The notes: generated by a model not told the origin, from the sequence alone. A stretch of 32,986 bases of DNA from Alphaproteobacteria bacterium (GCA_017307275.1 JAFKFK010000053.1:1-32986), one strand, 5' to 3'; numbered from the stretch's first letter, positions 7,414 to 14,799 are shown. Numbers and translations are program-made.

Positions 7414-8337
7414 ATGGCCGACCTGATCCTTCACCATTATCCGACCTCGCCCTTCTCGGAGAAGGTGAGGGTGGCCTTCGGTCTCAAGAAGCTGGGATGG
7501 AAGTCGGTCACCATTCCCAACATCATGCCGAAGCCTGACCTGATGCCGCTCACCGGCGGCTATCGCAAGACGCCGGTCCTGCAGGTCGGCGCCGATATCT
7601 ACTGCGATACGCAGCTCATCATGCTGGAGATCGAGAAGCACGCACCGACGCCGCCGTTGCTGCCGCCCGGCAAGGAAGGCGAAGCGCGGGCACTCGCGAT
7701 GTGGATCGACCGCAACATCTTCTGGGCCGCCGTCGGCGTCGTCATGGGCGCAATCGGCGACAAGCTGCCGGAAGCTTTTCACAAAGATCGCAGCGAGTTT
7801 TCCGGCCGCTCCTTCGAGCCGGCAAAGCTCAAGGCCGCGGCGCCGATGGCAGCGCAGCAGACCTATGCCCAGCTCGTGCTCGCCGAGGAGATGCTGGGCG
7901 ACGGTCGCGCCTATCTGCTGGGCGCAGCGCCCAGCCTGGCGGACTGCGCCCTCTACAATCCGGTGTGGTTCCTGAAGGAGCGGCTGGGCGGCGGCAAGGC
8001 CGTGCCGCCGCTCGACCGCCTGCCGCGCCTCACCGCCTGGTCGGAACGCATGAGGGCCATCGGCAGCGGCAGCCCGACCGAAATGAGCGCAGCCGAGGCG
8101 CTGGCGATCGCCAAGGCGGCAAAGCCTGCAGCGTGCAGTGTCGATGCTGCCGATCCCAGCGGTTTGAAGGCCGGTCAGAAGATCAGCGTCACGCCGGACG
8201 ATACTGGCAAGGTGCCGGTGACGGGAACGCTTGTGGGTCTCACCGCGGATCGCATTTCGATCAGCCGCAGCGACGAGCGCGTGGGCGACGTCGTCATCCA
8301 CTTCCCGCGCGCGGGCTTCATCGTGACGCCGGCTTAG
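7414..8337 (+). CDS. Glutathione S-transferase-like protein with an extra C-terminal beta-rich domain
   Basis: A cytosolic GST-fold protein. The N-terminal thioredoxin-like domain (about 1-80) includes YPTSPFSEKVRVAFGLKK and GGYRKTPVLQVGADIYCDTQLI, which supplies the cis-Pro and the glutathione gamma-glutamyl contact. The helical C-terminal domain (about 90-225) has LGAAPSLADCALYNPVWFL. An uncommon tail follows a linker at about 230-245. Residues about 246-307 (starting DPSGLKAGQKISV) look like a compact beta domain with alternating strands such as GTLVGLTADRISISR. Standard GSTs end near 210-230 residues, so this is an added module of unknown role. A Ser in the TSPFSEK loop is the likely thiol-activating residue. 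Its stop codon overlaps the convergent TIM-barrel gene by 4 bp. Confidence 0.85.
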   Translation: MADLILHHYPTSPFSEKVRVAFGLKKLGWKSVTIPNIMPKPDLMPLTGGYRKTPVLQVGADIYCDTQLIMLEIEKHAPTPPLLPPGKEGEARALAMWIDRNIFWAAVGVVMGAIGDKLPEAFHKDRSEFSGRSFEPAKLKAAAPMAAQQTYAQLVLAEEMLGDGRAYLLGAAPSLADCALYNPVWFLKERLGGGKAVPPLDRLPRLTAWSERMRAIGSGSPTEMSAAEALAIAKAAKPAACSVDAADPSGLKAGQKISVTPDDTGKVPVTGTLVGLTADRISISRSDERVGDVVIHFPRAGFIVTPA

Positions 8338-9221
8338 ACGACCTCGACGCCGATCTCTTTCGCGATTCGGCGCAGGCCGGCAACCGAGCGAGCGGTCGCG
8401 TTGCGGCCGTCCTGCGGACAATGCGTCTCGATGCTGGCGACGATCTCGCGGGTGGGGCCCTCCGACGCTGCCGTGAGAAGGCGTTCGAGTTCGCGAGCCC
8501 AGGGAATGTCGCCGTCGCCCAGCGGCACGGTGCGCTTGGCTGCCGAATCGCGGTCCTTGAGATGAATGAGGTCGGTGCGCGGCGCGAGTGCCGCGATCTC
8601 GGCATCGCTCGGTGGTTTGCCCGCCGCCCAGGCGTTGCCGATATCGATCAGGGGACGGAACGTCGGGGGCAAGGGATTGGGCGCCATCGCTTCGGCCATG
8701 GAGTCGAACAGCTCGGCGAGATCGGTCACGGTGGCGATGTTGCACACCGGCTCGTTCTCGACCTCGACGGTGACGGAGTAGGTCAAGGCCAGGTCGAGCA
8801 GCCGCTCGTAGCGGCCGAACAGGTCCTGCGGCCGATAGCCCGGATAGTGCAGATGGCTGAACACCCGGATGCGGCCGGCGCCCATCATGATTGCGAGATC
8901 GAAGGCGTGGACCAGCGGGTCCTCCCCCGGACAATCCGCCGGGTCGAAGGCGAAATCGACCGTGCCGCCCTCGGCGCCCTTGCCGTCGGCTGGCCATTTG
9001 AGCAGCGGCGAAACGAACGTCGGGACCTGCAGTCCGGCCTTCTCGATGGTACGTGCGATGCCGCTTACCTCGTCGAGGGTCATGCTCAACAGGTTGCGAC
9101 CACCCACCGTGCGCATATCGAGGCGGCGAACCTCGTGCTCATGGCAGAAGGAGATCATTTCATCGAGCGAGGGGCCGATTTCGTCACCGATAACGGCCAG
9201 GGCGAGACGGGGCAGGGACAT
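8334..9221 (-). CDS. Sugar phosphate isomerase/epimerase-like TIM-barrel protein
   Basis: A protein of 295 residues in the xylose-isomerase-like/AP-endonuclease-2 superfamily, usually sugar or inositol-derivative epimerases and dehydratases. Candidate metal ligands sit at the ends of successive strands: Glu in TVEVENEP, Asp in PLIDIGNAW, His and Asp in DLIHLKDRD, and Glu in IVASIETH. The N-terminus MSLPRLALAVIGDEIG is the first strand. No signal peptide or membrane segment is seen. The substrate cannot be told from the sequence. It is divergent from the HerA-like ATPase gene (65-bp gap) and overlaps the GST stop codon by 4 bp tail to tail. The Shine-Dalgarno is weak. Confidence 0.82.
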   Translation of the reverse strand: MSLPRLALAVIGDEIGPSLDEMISFCHEHEVRRLDMRTVGGRNLLSMTLDEVSGIARTIEKAGLQVPTFVSPLLKWPADGKGAEGGTVDFAFDPADCPGEDPLVHAFDLAIMMGAGRIRVFSHLHYPGYRPQDLFGRYERLLDLALTYSVTVEVENEPVCNIATVTDLAELFDSMAEAMAPNPLPPTFRPLIDIGNAWAAGKPPSDAEIAALAPRTDLIHLKDRDSAAKRTVPLGDGDIPWARELERLLTAASEGPTREIVASIETHCPQDGRNATARSVAGLRRIAKEIGVEVV

Positions 9222-9249
9222 GCGGGCTAACCTACAATGGAGCGCGCTG

Positions 9250-9259
9250 TTTAGCTAAA
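9250..9259. repeat. 10-bp palindrome between divergent genes
   Basis: TTTAGCTAAA is a perfect palindrome in the 65-bp gap between the divergent TIM-barrel and HerA-like genes. It could be an operator half-site pair or chance; only its position supports it. Confidence 0.25.
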
Positions 9260-9286
9260 GTCGCGTCTGTAAGCGAGGGAGACGGC

Positions 9287-11017
9287 ATGAGCGAGAATGC
9301 GGCGATCTTCGTGGGCGAAAGCGATGCCGATCAATATCTCCTGCTGAAGTACGCCAACCGGCACGGCCTGATCGCGGGTGCTACCGGCACCGGCAAGACC
9401 GTGACCTTGCAGACCATCGCCGAGGGCTTCTCTGCGTTCGGCGTGCCGGTCTTCATGGCCGATGTGAAGGGTGATCTGTCCGGCGTGTCCCAGGCGGGGG
9501 GCAACAGCCCGAAGGCCGTGGAGCGCGCCCAGCAGCTCAAGATCGACGGCTATGCCGGGCACGCCTTTCCCACGATCTTCTGGGATCTGTTCGGCCAGAA
9601 GGGCCATCCCATCCGCACGACAGTGAGCGAGGTCGGCCCCGTGCTGATGGCGCGCCTGCTGCAGCTCAACGACACGCAGGAAGGCGTGCTCAACATCGTC
9701 TTCAAGGTGGCCGACGAACAGGGCCTGCTGCTGCTCGACTTCAAGGACCTGCAGGCGATGCTGCAATGGGTTGCCGAGAACGCCGGCAGCCTCACCACCG
9801 AATTCGGCAATGTGAGCAAGCAGTCGGTCGGCACCATCCAGCGCCAGCTCCTGATCCTCGATCAGCAGGGTGGCAACGGCTTCTTCGGCGAGCCGGCCCT
9901 GGCGCTGGCCGATATGATGCGCTGCGACCCGTCGGGCTTCGGTGCGATCAACGTGCTGGCGGCGGACCGGCTGATGCAGAGCCCGCGCCTCTACGCCACC
10001 TTCCTGCTGTGGCTGCTGTCGGAACTGTTCGAGACGCTTCCCGAGGTTGGCGATCTCGACAAGCCGAAATTCGTCTTCTTCTTCGACGAAGCGCATCTGC
10101 TGTTCGACGATGCGCCCAAGGCGCTGCTCAGTCGCATCGAGCAGGTGGTGCGCCTGATCCGTTCCAAGGGTGTGGGTGTCTACTTCATCACCCAGAACCC
10201 GCTCGACATTCCAGAATCGGTCCTGGGCCAGCTCGGCAACCGGGTGCAGCACGCGCTGCGCGCCTTCACGCCCAAGGACCAGAAGGCGGTGAAGGTGGCG
10301 GCCGAGACCTTCCGGCCCAACAAGAAGTTCAATGCGGCGCAAACGATCACCGAGCTTGGCGTCGGCGAGGCGCTGGTTTCCTTTCTCGATGCCAAGGGTG
10401 TGCCGACGCCGGTGGAGCGCTGCTTCGTCGCCCCGCCGCGCGGCCGGATCGGCCCGGCCACGGATGCCGAGCGTGCGGCCGTGATCGCCGCCAGCCCGAT
10501 CGCCGGCAAGTACGACAAGGTGGTCGACCGGGCCTCGGCCTACGAAGTGCTGACCGGTCGGGTGGCAGCAGGCGCACAAACCGCTCCTGCCGACACAGCG
10601 GCCACCCCGTCTGCCCCGGCGAGCGGCGAGGCGCTGAAACGGCGTGGACAGTACGGCTCGGTGCCGCCGTCGGTGCCGGCAACCTCGGGGCCGTGGGGAC
10701 CGCGTTCGCAGACGCCGCAGCCGTCGCCTCCGTCCGCGCCTCCCCCGGCAGAGCCATCGCCTGCGCCGCGTCCCGAGCCACGCCTGAAGAAGGCGCAGAC
10801 GGAAGCGTCGGCGCCCGAGCCGAAGCCGCGGGCGCCGGTCGGTCGTCCGCGCGATTCGGTCGGTGTCACGATCGCCAAGGCCGCCGGCCGCAGCGTCACG
10901 ACTGTCGTGGCACGCGAGGCGGCCAAGGCTGTGTTCGGCAAGGGCAAGGCAGCCAGCATCGGCGCCAGTGTCGGCGGCGCCGTGCTGCGTGGCGTACTTG
11001 GCTCGCTCCTGAAATAG
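9287..11017 (+). CDS. HerA/YjgR-type (DUF853) P-loop ATPase with long Pro-rich tail
   Basis: A 576-residue ATPase of the FtsK/HerA superfamily related to E. coli YjgR; the cellular role of that branch is not settled. Visible motifs are Walker A GATGTGKT (31-38), MADVKGDLSG (58-66), Walker B FVFFFDEAH (262-270), a sensor-like YFITQNPLDIPESVLGQLGNRVQHALRAF region cut by the HerA/FtsK arginine-finger area, and LGVGEALVSFLDAKG. From about 430 to 530 the protein becomes Pro/Ala/Glu-rich and probably disordered. It ends in a conserved-looking segment rich in small residues (from GRSVTTVVAREAAKAVFG to GVLRGVLGSLLK), typical of this family. The GGGAG Shine-Dalgarno is good. It stands alone, convergent with the cupredoxin gene, and lacks a NurA nuclease neighbour, so a DNA-repair role is not supported here. 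Confidence 0.9.
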   Translation: MSENAAIFVGESDADQYLLLKYANRHGLIAGATGTGKTVTLQTIAEGFSAFGVPVFMADVKGDLSGVSQAGGNSPKAVERAQQLKIDGYAGHAFPTIFWDLFGQKGHPIRTTVSEVGPVLMARLLQLNDTQEGVLNIVFKVADEQGLLLLDFKDLQAMLQWVAENAGSLTTEFGNVSKQSVGTIQRQLLILDQQGGNGFFGEPALALADMMRCDPSGFGAINVLAADRLMQSPRLYATFLLWLLSELFETLPEVGDLDKPKFVFFFDEAHLLFDDAPKALLSRIEQVVRLIRSKGVGVYFITQNPLDIPESVLGQLGNRVQHALRAFTPKDQKAVKVAAETFRPNKKFNAAQTITELGVGEALVSFLDAKGVPTPVERCFVAPPRGRIGPATDAERAAVIAASPIAGKYDKVVDRASAYEVLTGRVAAGAQTAPADTAATPSAPASGEALKRRGQYGSVPPSVPATSGPWGPRSQTPQPSPPSAPPPAEPSPAPRPEPRLKKAQTEASAPEPKPRAPVGRPRDSVGVTIAKAAGRSVTTVVAREAAKAVFGKGKAASIGASVGGAVLRGVLGSLLK

Positions 11018-11029
11018 CGCCGGGGCGCA

Positions 11030-11380
11030 CTACGCCTCGACGATGAGCGTGCCGCCCATCTCTTCGTGCCCGTCCCCACAGAAGACGTCGCAGAAGAAGA
11101 CGATCTGGCCTGTCTTGTCCGGGGTCAGCGCGACTCTGGTCTCCTGACCGGGGACGATTTCGGCGCGCAGGCCAAGGTCGGGCACCTTGAAGCCATGAAT
11201 GCGGTCCTCCGAGGTGAGCACCAGGACTACCGGCTGTCCGACTTTGAGCCGGACTTCCGCGGGGTTGAACTCGAACTTCTTGGCCGAGATGCGGACTTCG
11301 TTCGTTCCGGCCTGGACGAGTCTGACCGTGCCGGCCGCAGTCGCCATCGCGGCCAGCAGGAATACGCGACGCTGAATCAT
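11030..11380 (-). CDS. Exported stand-alone CuA-type cupredoxin
   Basis: A 116-residue periplasmic cupredoxin with an N-terminal signal sequence (about 1-24, MIQRRVFLLAAMATAAG). All ligands of a binuclear CuA centre can be placed: His62 in RIHGFKV, then Cys97, Cys101, His105 and Met108 in CDVFCGDGHEEM. The spacing C-x3-C-x3-H-x2-M and the IHGF loop match the CuA domain of cytochrome oxidase subunit II (especially the ba3 type) and nitrous oxide reductase. No oxidase, transmembrane helices or NosZ domain accompany it. It may bind copper or carry electrons. The start at 11380 has GGAGCGTGAT-ATG and lies one base past the metallophosphoesterase stop (TGATATG), so translation is probably coupled. 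It belongs to the inferred ECF regulon. Confidence 0.87.
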   Translation of the reverse strand: MIQRRVFLLAAMATAAGTVRLVQAGTNEVRISAKKFEFNPAEVRLKVGQPVVLVLTSEDRIHGFKVPDLGLRAEIVPGQETRVALTPDKTGQIVFFCDVFCGDGHEEMGGTLIVEA

Positions 11381-11381
11381 A

Positions 11382-12257
11382 TCACGCTCCGCTGATGCCG
11401 ACTTCGGTGAGCTTGGCGGTCTGTGCCATGGCGACATCGCGTACCCCGAGTCCCTTGCCGGGGCTTGCCGCATCGTAAGGGAGTGGCGCGCGTCTGGGCT
11501 GTGAGCCAGGCACGGGCAGCGCGAAGATCAGCGACTTCGCCGCATGGTGGGCGATGTGGCCGGTGTTCTGGTGGTGCTCCTGATGGATGTGGCCATAGAA
11601 CACCACGACATTCTTGTACGGCATCAGCAGCTCGATGGCCTTGGCGCCGTCGGCCGTCGTCCAGTCCCACGACGGCATCAGGTCGAATAGCGGGCGATGT
11701 GTCAGCACGACGATGCGGTCGTCCGCATGGCGCTGCTTCAGATCGGCCGCCAGCCAGGCGAGTTGCTCGTCGCCCAGCTTCGCGGCCGGGTCCGAGACAT
11801 TGTCGAGGGCGATGAAGTGCACGCCCTTGTGGTCGAACGTGTAGTAGGGGGCACCAAAGAACTCCTTGTATGCCTCGCCCTTGTCGAGCGACGCATCGTG
11901 TTCGCCCGGCATGAATCGCACGTCCTTGACGCGGAGTGCCGAAACGATCTCGCGAAACCGCTTCATGCGCGCACGCCGTTCCACCGGGTCGTCCGTCGTA
12001 TGGGTGAGGTCGCCGGTGAAGACGATGAAGTCCGGCTGGTTCGGCAGTACGTTCACCGTGGCGACGGCTTTTTCGAGCGTGTGCTCGGCGTCGGGATTGG
12101 CCGGGCCCCTGTAGCCCCAATGGGTGTCGGAGAACTGGATGAAGTGAAAGTCGGCGGCCTGCGCCGACGCCGGATGTCCGGGGAACAGCGCCGAGGCAAA
12201 GGCGACGCCGGCCAGGCCGGAAAGTTTCAGGAATGCGCGACGGTCTTGCGGCAGCAT
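11382..12257 (-). CDS. Tat-exported calcineurin-like metallophosphoesterase
   Basis: A 291-residue phosphoesterase whose N-terminus RRAFLKLSGLAGVAFA is a twin-arginine-type signal ending near PASAQA, so it probably acts in the periplasm. The dimetal site is visible: Asp44 and His46 in FSDTHWG, Asp83 in FTGDLTH, GEHD (118-121), His187 in VLTHRP, and His222/His224 in YGHIHQEH. The usual GNHD is GEHD here, replacing the metal-ligand Asn with Glu. Its substrate is unknown. A strong Shine-Dalgarno (AGGAGG, 8 nt spacing) precedes the ATG. It is the first gene of a two-gene unit with the CuA cupredoxin, divergent from the ECF sigma gene and served by the minus-strand half of the back-to-back promoter. 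Confidence 0.9.
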   Translation of the reverse strand: MLPQDRRAFLKLSGLAGVAFASALFPGHPASAQAADFHFIQFSDTHWGYRGPANPDAEHTLEKAVATVNVLPNQPDFIVFTGDLTHTTDDPVERRARMKRFREIVSALRVKDVRFMPGEHDASLDKGEAYKEFFGAPYYTFDHKGVHFIALDNVSDPAAKLGDEQLAWLAADLKQRHADDRIVVLTHRPLFDLMPSWDWTTADGAKAIELLMPYKNVVVFYGHIHQEHHQNTGHIAHHAAKSLIFALPVPGSQPRRAPLPYDAASPGKGLGVRDVAMAQTAKLTEVGISGA

Positions 12258-12304
12258 GGAGGACCTCCTGGCCCGGCTGGATCTCGTGAAGGGGCCATAC
12301 CCGA

Positions 12305-12333
12305 CCTACCGGGCGGGGAAGGTTGCTATTCCC
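12305..12333 (-). promoter_or_regulatory. Predicted ECF promoter for the phosphoesterase-cupredoxin unit
   Basis: Read on the minus strand, GGGAATA (12333-12327) is followed after exactly 16 bases by GGTAGG (12310-12305). The same element order and spacing occur on the plus strand toward the sigma gene. The GGAATA-type -35 is the kind used by ECF sigma factors. A start site near 12298 would leave a leader of about 40 nt carrying the strong Shine-Dalgarno. Prediction only. Confidence 0.6.
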
Positions 12334-12342
12334 GAGGGAATA
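12327..12342. repeat. Perfect 16-bp palindrome joining the two -35 elements
   Basis: TATTCCCGAGGGAATA has 7-bp arms with a 2-bp centre. Each arm supplies the GGGAATA -35-like element of one of the two divergent promoters. The two predicted -35 regions are therefore separated by only 2 bp, so two polymerases could hardly bind at once. Confidence 0.75.
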
Positions 12343-12364
12343 AAATCGACGGTCCGCCGGTATT
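12336..12364 (+). promoter_or_regulatory. Predicted autoregulatory ECF promoter of the sigma gene
   Basis: GGGAATA (12336-12342) is followed after 16 bases by GGTATT (12359-12364). The layout mirrors the minus-strand element exactly. A start site 6-9 bp beyond the -10 would fall at about 12370-12373, practically on the first ATG of the sigma gene, implying a leaderless or nearly leaderless mRNA. ECF factors commonly drive their own promoter, which supports the reading. Prediction only. Confidence 0.6.
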
Positions 12365-12372
12365 GATGTCCT

Positions 12373-12912
12373 ATGGGTCGCATGTCGGAGGCGCCGAAAC
12401 CGGACGGCAAAGCCCTGGAGCGATTCCGCATCGTCATGCTGCCGCATCTCGATGCCGCCTACGGCTTTGCGCGCTGGCTGACGCGCGATCCGGTCGAGGC
12501 GCAGGACGTGGCGCAGGAAGCGATGCTGCGGGCGCTGCGCTACTTCCACGCCTTTCGCGGTGAGGAGGCGCGGCCGTGGCTGCTGCGCATCGTGCGCAAC
12601 ACGTGGAGCGACATGCGGCTCACCCGACGCGGCGAGAGAGTGCCGCTCGACGAAGCCGAGAGCGTCGTCGATGTCGGCCCCGATCCCGAGCAAAGCGCGC
12701 TGGCCGGCGACCGGCGGCGTCAGATCGCGGCGGCGCTGGCGGCCCTGCCCGAGGAGTCACGTGAAGTGCTGGTGCTGCGCGAGATCGAGGAGCTTTCCTA
12801 CAAGCACATCGCTGCGATCCTCGATCTGCCGATCGGCACGATCATGTCGCGCCTTTCGCGGGCGCGCGAAAAGCTGGCCGTCGAACTCGGCGGCCGGTTG
12901 GGAAAGGAGTGA
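12373..12912 (+). CDS. ECF-family RNA polymerase sigma factor
   Basis: A 179-residue group IV sigma factor that would direct RNA polymerase to a small stress regulon. Region 2 spans about 20-85 (AAYGFARWLTRDPVEAQDVAQEAMLRA, with RPWLLRIVRNTWSD). Region 4 spans about 115-170 (LPEESREVLVLREIEELSYKHIAAIL, then the recognition helix near PIGTIMSRLSRAREKL). Regions 1.1 and 3 are absent, as expected. Two ATGs are possible (12373 and 12382); neither has a Shine-Dalgarno, which fits the predicted transcription start at the first ATG. Its stop codon lies inside the Shine-Dalgarno/start region of the anti-sigma gene (2 bp before the ATG), so the pair is translationally coupled. I cannot assign an ECF subgroup with certainty. 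Confidence 0.95.
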   Translation: MGRMSEAPKPDGKALERFRIVMLPHLDAAYGFARWLTRDPVEAQDVAQEAMLRALRYFHAFRGEEARPWLLRIVRNTWSDMRLTRRGERVPLDEAESVVDVGPDPEQSALAGDRRRQIAAALAALPEESREVLVLREIEELSYKHIAAILDLPIGTIMSRLSRAREKLAVELGGRLGKE

Positions 12913-12914
12913 CC

Positions 12915-13676
12915 ATGGATTGCCCGACCTGCGAGGCGATGGTCGAATCCTATTTGGACAGCGAACTGCCGGCCGGCGAGAGCGCGCGTTTCGAGGCGGC
13001 ACTTGCTGAATGCCCGGAGTGCCGCGGCAAGCTCGAACGCCTTCAAGCGCAGCGGGCGCTGATCCGCGACCTGCCGGCAGCCCGTGCACCGGACCTGTTG
13101 CGCGCGCGGATCGAGCGCGAGCTTCGCGTCGACACGCCGGTCCCGGTTTCGGCTCCCCGTGTCTGGCCACGTCGCACGGCGCTCGCCGCAAGCCTTCTGC
13201 TGGCGCTGGGCGTGGGCTGGATAGGGGGCCGCTTCGTCGGCCGGGAAGGCAGCCGCGAAACCGATGAACTGATTGCCGGCTACCTCCGCGTCGGCCTGGG
13301 CGATCGGCCGGTCGAGGTTGCCTCGTCGGACCAGCATACGGTGAAGCCGTGGTTCGCCGGCCGCATCGACTATGCGCCGCCGGTCTACGACCTCACGGCT
13401 TCGGGCTTTCCGTTGCTGGGTGGCAGGGTCGACGTCTTGGACGGTCGCAGAGTCGCCGTGCTGGTCTATCGTCGCAATCAGCACCGCGTGGCGCTGTCGC
13501 TGTGGCCGGCATCGACGGCGGGAAATGTTGCGCCGCAGGTCAGTGAGCGCGATGGCTTTGCCATCGCCCGCTGGCGCCATGCCGGCTTCGAGTTGCGTGC
13601 CGTGGCCGATCTCGCGCCGAAGGATATGAGTCTGTTCGCATCGGCCGTCGATCAGGCGATCGACGGGAGCCGGTAG
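12915..13676 (+). CDS. Membrane anti-sigma factor with modified zinc-finger domain
   Basis: A 253-residue protein expected to hold the preceding ECF sigma factor at the membrane. The cytoplasmic part has Cys3 and Cys6 (MDCPTC) and Cys33 and Cys36 (AECPECRGKL). The classical anti-sigma zinc motif is H-x3-C-x2-C, but the His position is Ala29 here, so zinc would have to be held by two CxxC pairs or not at all. One membrane helix spans about 87-108. The remaining 145 or so residues should be periplasmic and look beta-rich (VDVLDGRRVAVLVYRRN, GFAIARWRHAGFELRAV). I chose the ATG at 12915 with GGAAAGGAG upstream; a GTG at 12909 is also in frame. It ends 4 bp before the convergent leuB gene. Confidence 0.85.
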   Translation: MDCPTCEAMVESYLDSELPAGESARFEAALAECPECRGKLERLQAQRALIRDLPAARAPDLLRARIERELRVDTPVPVSAPRVWPRRTALAASLLLALGVGWIGGRFVGREGSRETDELIAGYLRVGLGDRPVEVASSDQHTVKPWFAGRIDYAPPVYDLTASGFPLLGGRVDVLDGRRVAVLVYRRNQHRVALSLWPASTAGNVAPQVSERDGFAIARWRHAGFELRAVADLAPKDMSLFASAVDQAIDGSR

Positions 13677-13680
13677 GCCC

Positions 13681-14799
13681 TCAGGCCAGCCGGTCGAGTT
13701 CCTTGATGATCGCGTCGCCCATTTCCTGGGTGCCGACCTTCTTCACGCCGTCCGTGTTGCCCACGAGCAGGTCGCCGGTGCGGTAGCCTGCGGCCAGCAC
13801 GTTCTCGATCGCCTTCTCGACGAGGTCCGCATCCTTGTCGAGGTCGAACGAGTAGCGCAGCATCATGGCGTAGGAGAGCGCCTGCGCGATCGGATTGGCC
13901 AGGCCCTTGCCCGCGATGTCGGGCGCGCTGCCGTGGATCGGCTCGTACATCGCCTTGCGCCGGCCAGTCGCGTCGGCAGCGCCGAGCGAGGCGGAGGGCA
14001 GAAGGCCCAGCGAGCCGGTCAGCATGGAGGCTTCGTCCGACAGGATGTCGCCGAACAGATTGTCGGTCACGATCACATCGAACTGGTTGGGCGAACGCAG
14101 GAGCTGCATGGCGAGCGCGTCGGCGTACATGTGGCTCAACTGCACGTCGGCATACTTCTCCTTGTGCAGCTTGGTCGCTTCCTCGCGCCACAGCACACCG
14201 GTGTGCATGACGTTGGCCTTCTCCGAAGAGCAGACCTTGTTGCTGCGCTTGCGCGCCAGCTCAAAGGCAACGGCGCAGACGCGGCGGATCTCGCTCGAAT
14301 TGTAGCGCTGGGTGTCGAAGGCTTCGAAGTCGCCGTTGGCGAGCTTGGTGCGGCCGCGCGGCTCGCCGAAATAGACGCCACCCGTCAGCTCGCGGATGAT
14401 CATGATGTCGAGACCCTTCACGATCTCGGGCTTCAGCGAGCTGGCATCGACCAACGGATCGAACACCTTGGCCGGGCGCAGATTGGCGAAGAGGTCCATT
14501 TCCTTGCGCAGGCGCAACAGGCCACGCTCGGGCTTCTTGTCGAACTCGACATTGTCCCACTTCGGGCCGCCGACCGAACCGAACAGGACGGCGTCGGCCT
14601 CGAGAGCAGTCTTCATCGCGTCGTCGGTGAGCGGTACGCCGTGCTTGTCGAGGGCGGCGCCGCCGACCAGGTCTTCCGTAATGTCGAAACCTACCGCGCG
14701 CTTCTTGCCCATCCAGGCGATGATCTTGCGGACTTCGTTCATCACCTCGGGGCCGATGCCATCACCGGGCAGCACGAGCAGATTGCGATTTGACGCCAT
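13681..14799 (-). CDS. leuB: 3-isopropylmalate dehydrogenase
   Basis: It oxidises and decarboxylates 3-isopropylmalate to 2-oxoisocaproate with NAD+, the third dedicated step of leucine synthesis. The 372 residues are the usual length. They show LLVLPGDGIGPEV, the substrate-binding LLRLRKEMDLFANLRPAK, IIRELTGGVYFGEPRG, the Lys and Asp metal-site region VLWREEATKLH and HMYADALAMQL with VTDNLFGDILSDEASM, and the NAD-binding YEPIHGSAPDIAGKG. The start at 14799 has an AGGA upstream; the frame is open further but MASNRNLLVLPGDG is the family N-terminus. It follows leuD by 44 bp on the same strand and is separated from leuC by leuD and two RDD genes. Confidence 0.97.
   Translation of the reverse strand: MASNRNLLVLPGDGIGPEVMNEVRKIIAWMGKKRAVGFDITEDLVGGAALDKHGVPLTDDAMKTALEADAVLFGSVGGPKWDNVEFDKKPERGLLRLRKEMDLFANLRPAKVFDPLVDASSLKPEIVKGLDIMIIRELTGGVYFGEPRGRTKLANGDFEAFDTQRYNSSEIRRVCAVAFELARKRSNKVCSSEKANVMHTGVLWREEATKLHKEKYADVQLSHMYADALAMQLLRSPNQFDVIVTDNLFGDILSDEASMLTGSLGLLPSASLGAADATGRRKAMYEPIHGSAPDIAGKGLANPIAQALSYAMMLRYSFDLDKDADLVEKAIENVLAAGYRTGDLLVGNTDGVKKVGTQEMGDAIIKELDRLA

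Noticed and set aside
6910..8997. 695-residue minus-strand frame across rpe, GST and the TIM-barrel gene
   Set aside because: Antisense to rpe and GST and out of frame with the TIM-barrel gene; low-complexity Arg/Ala/Asp composition.
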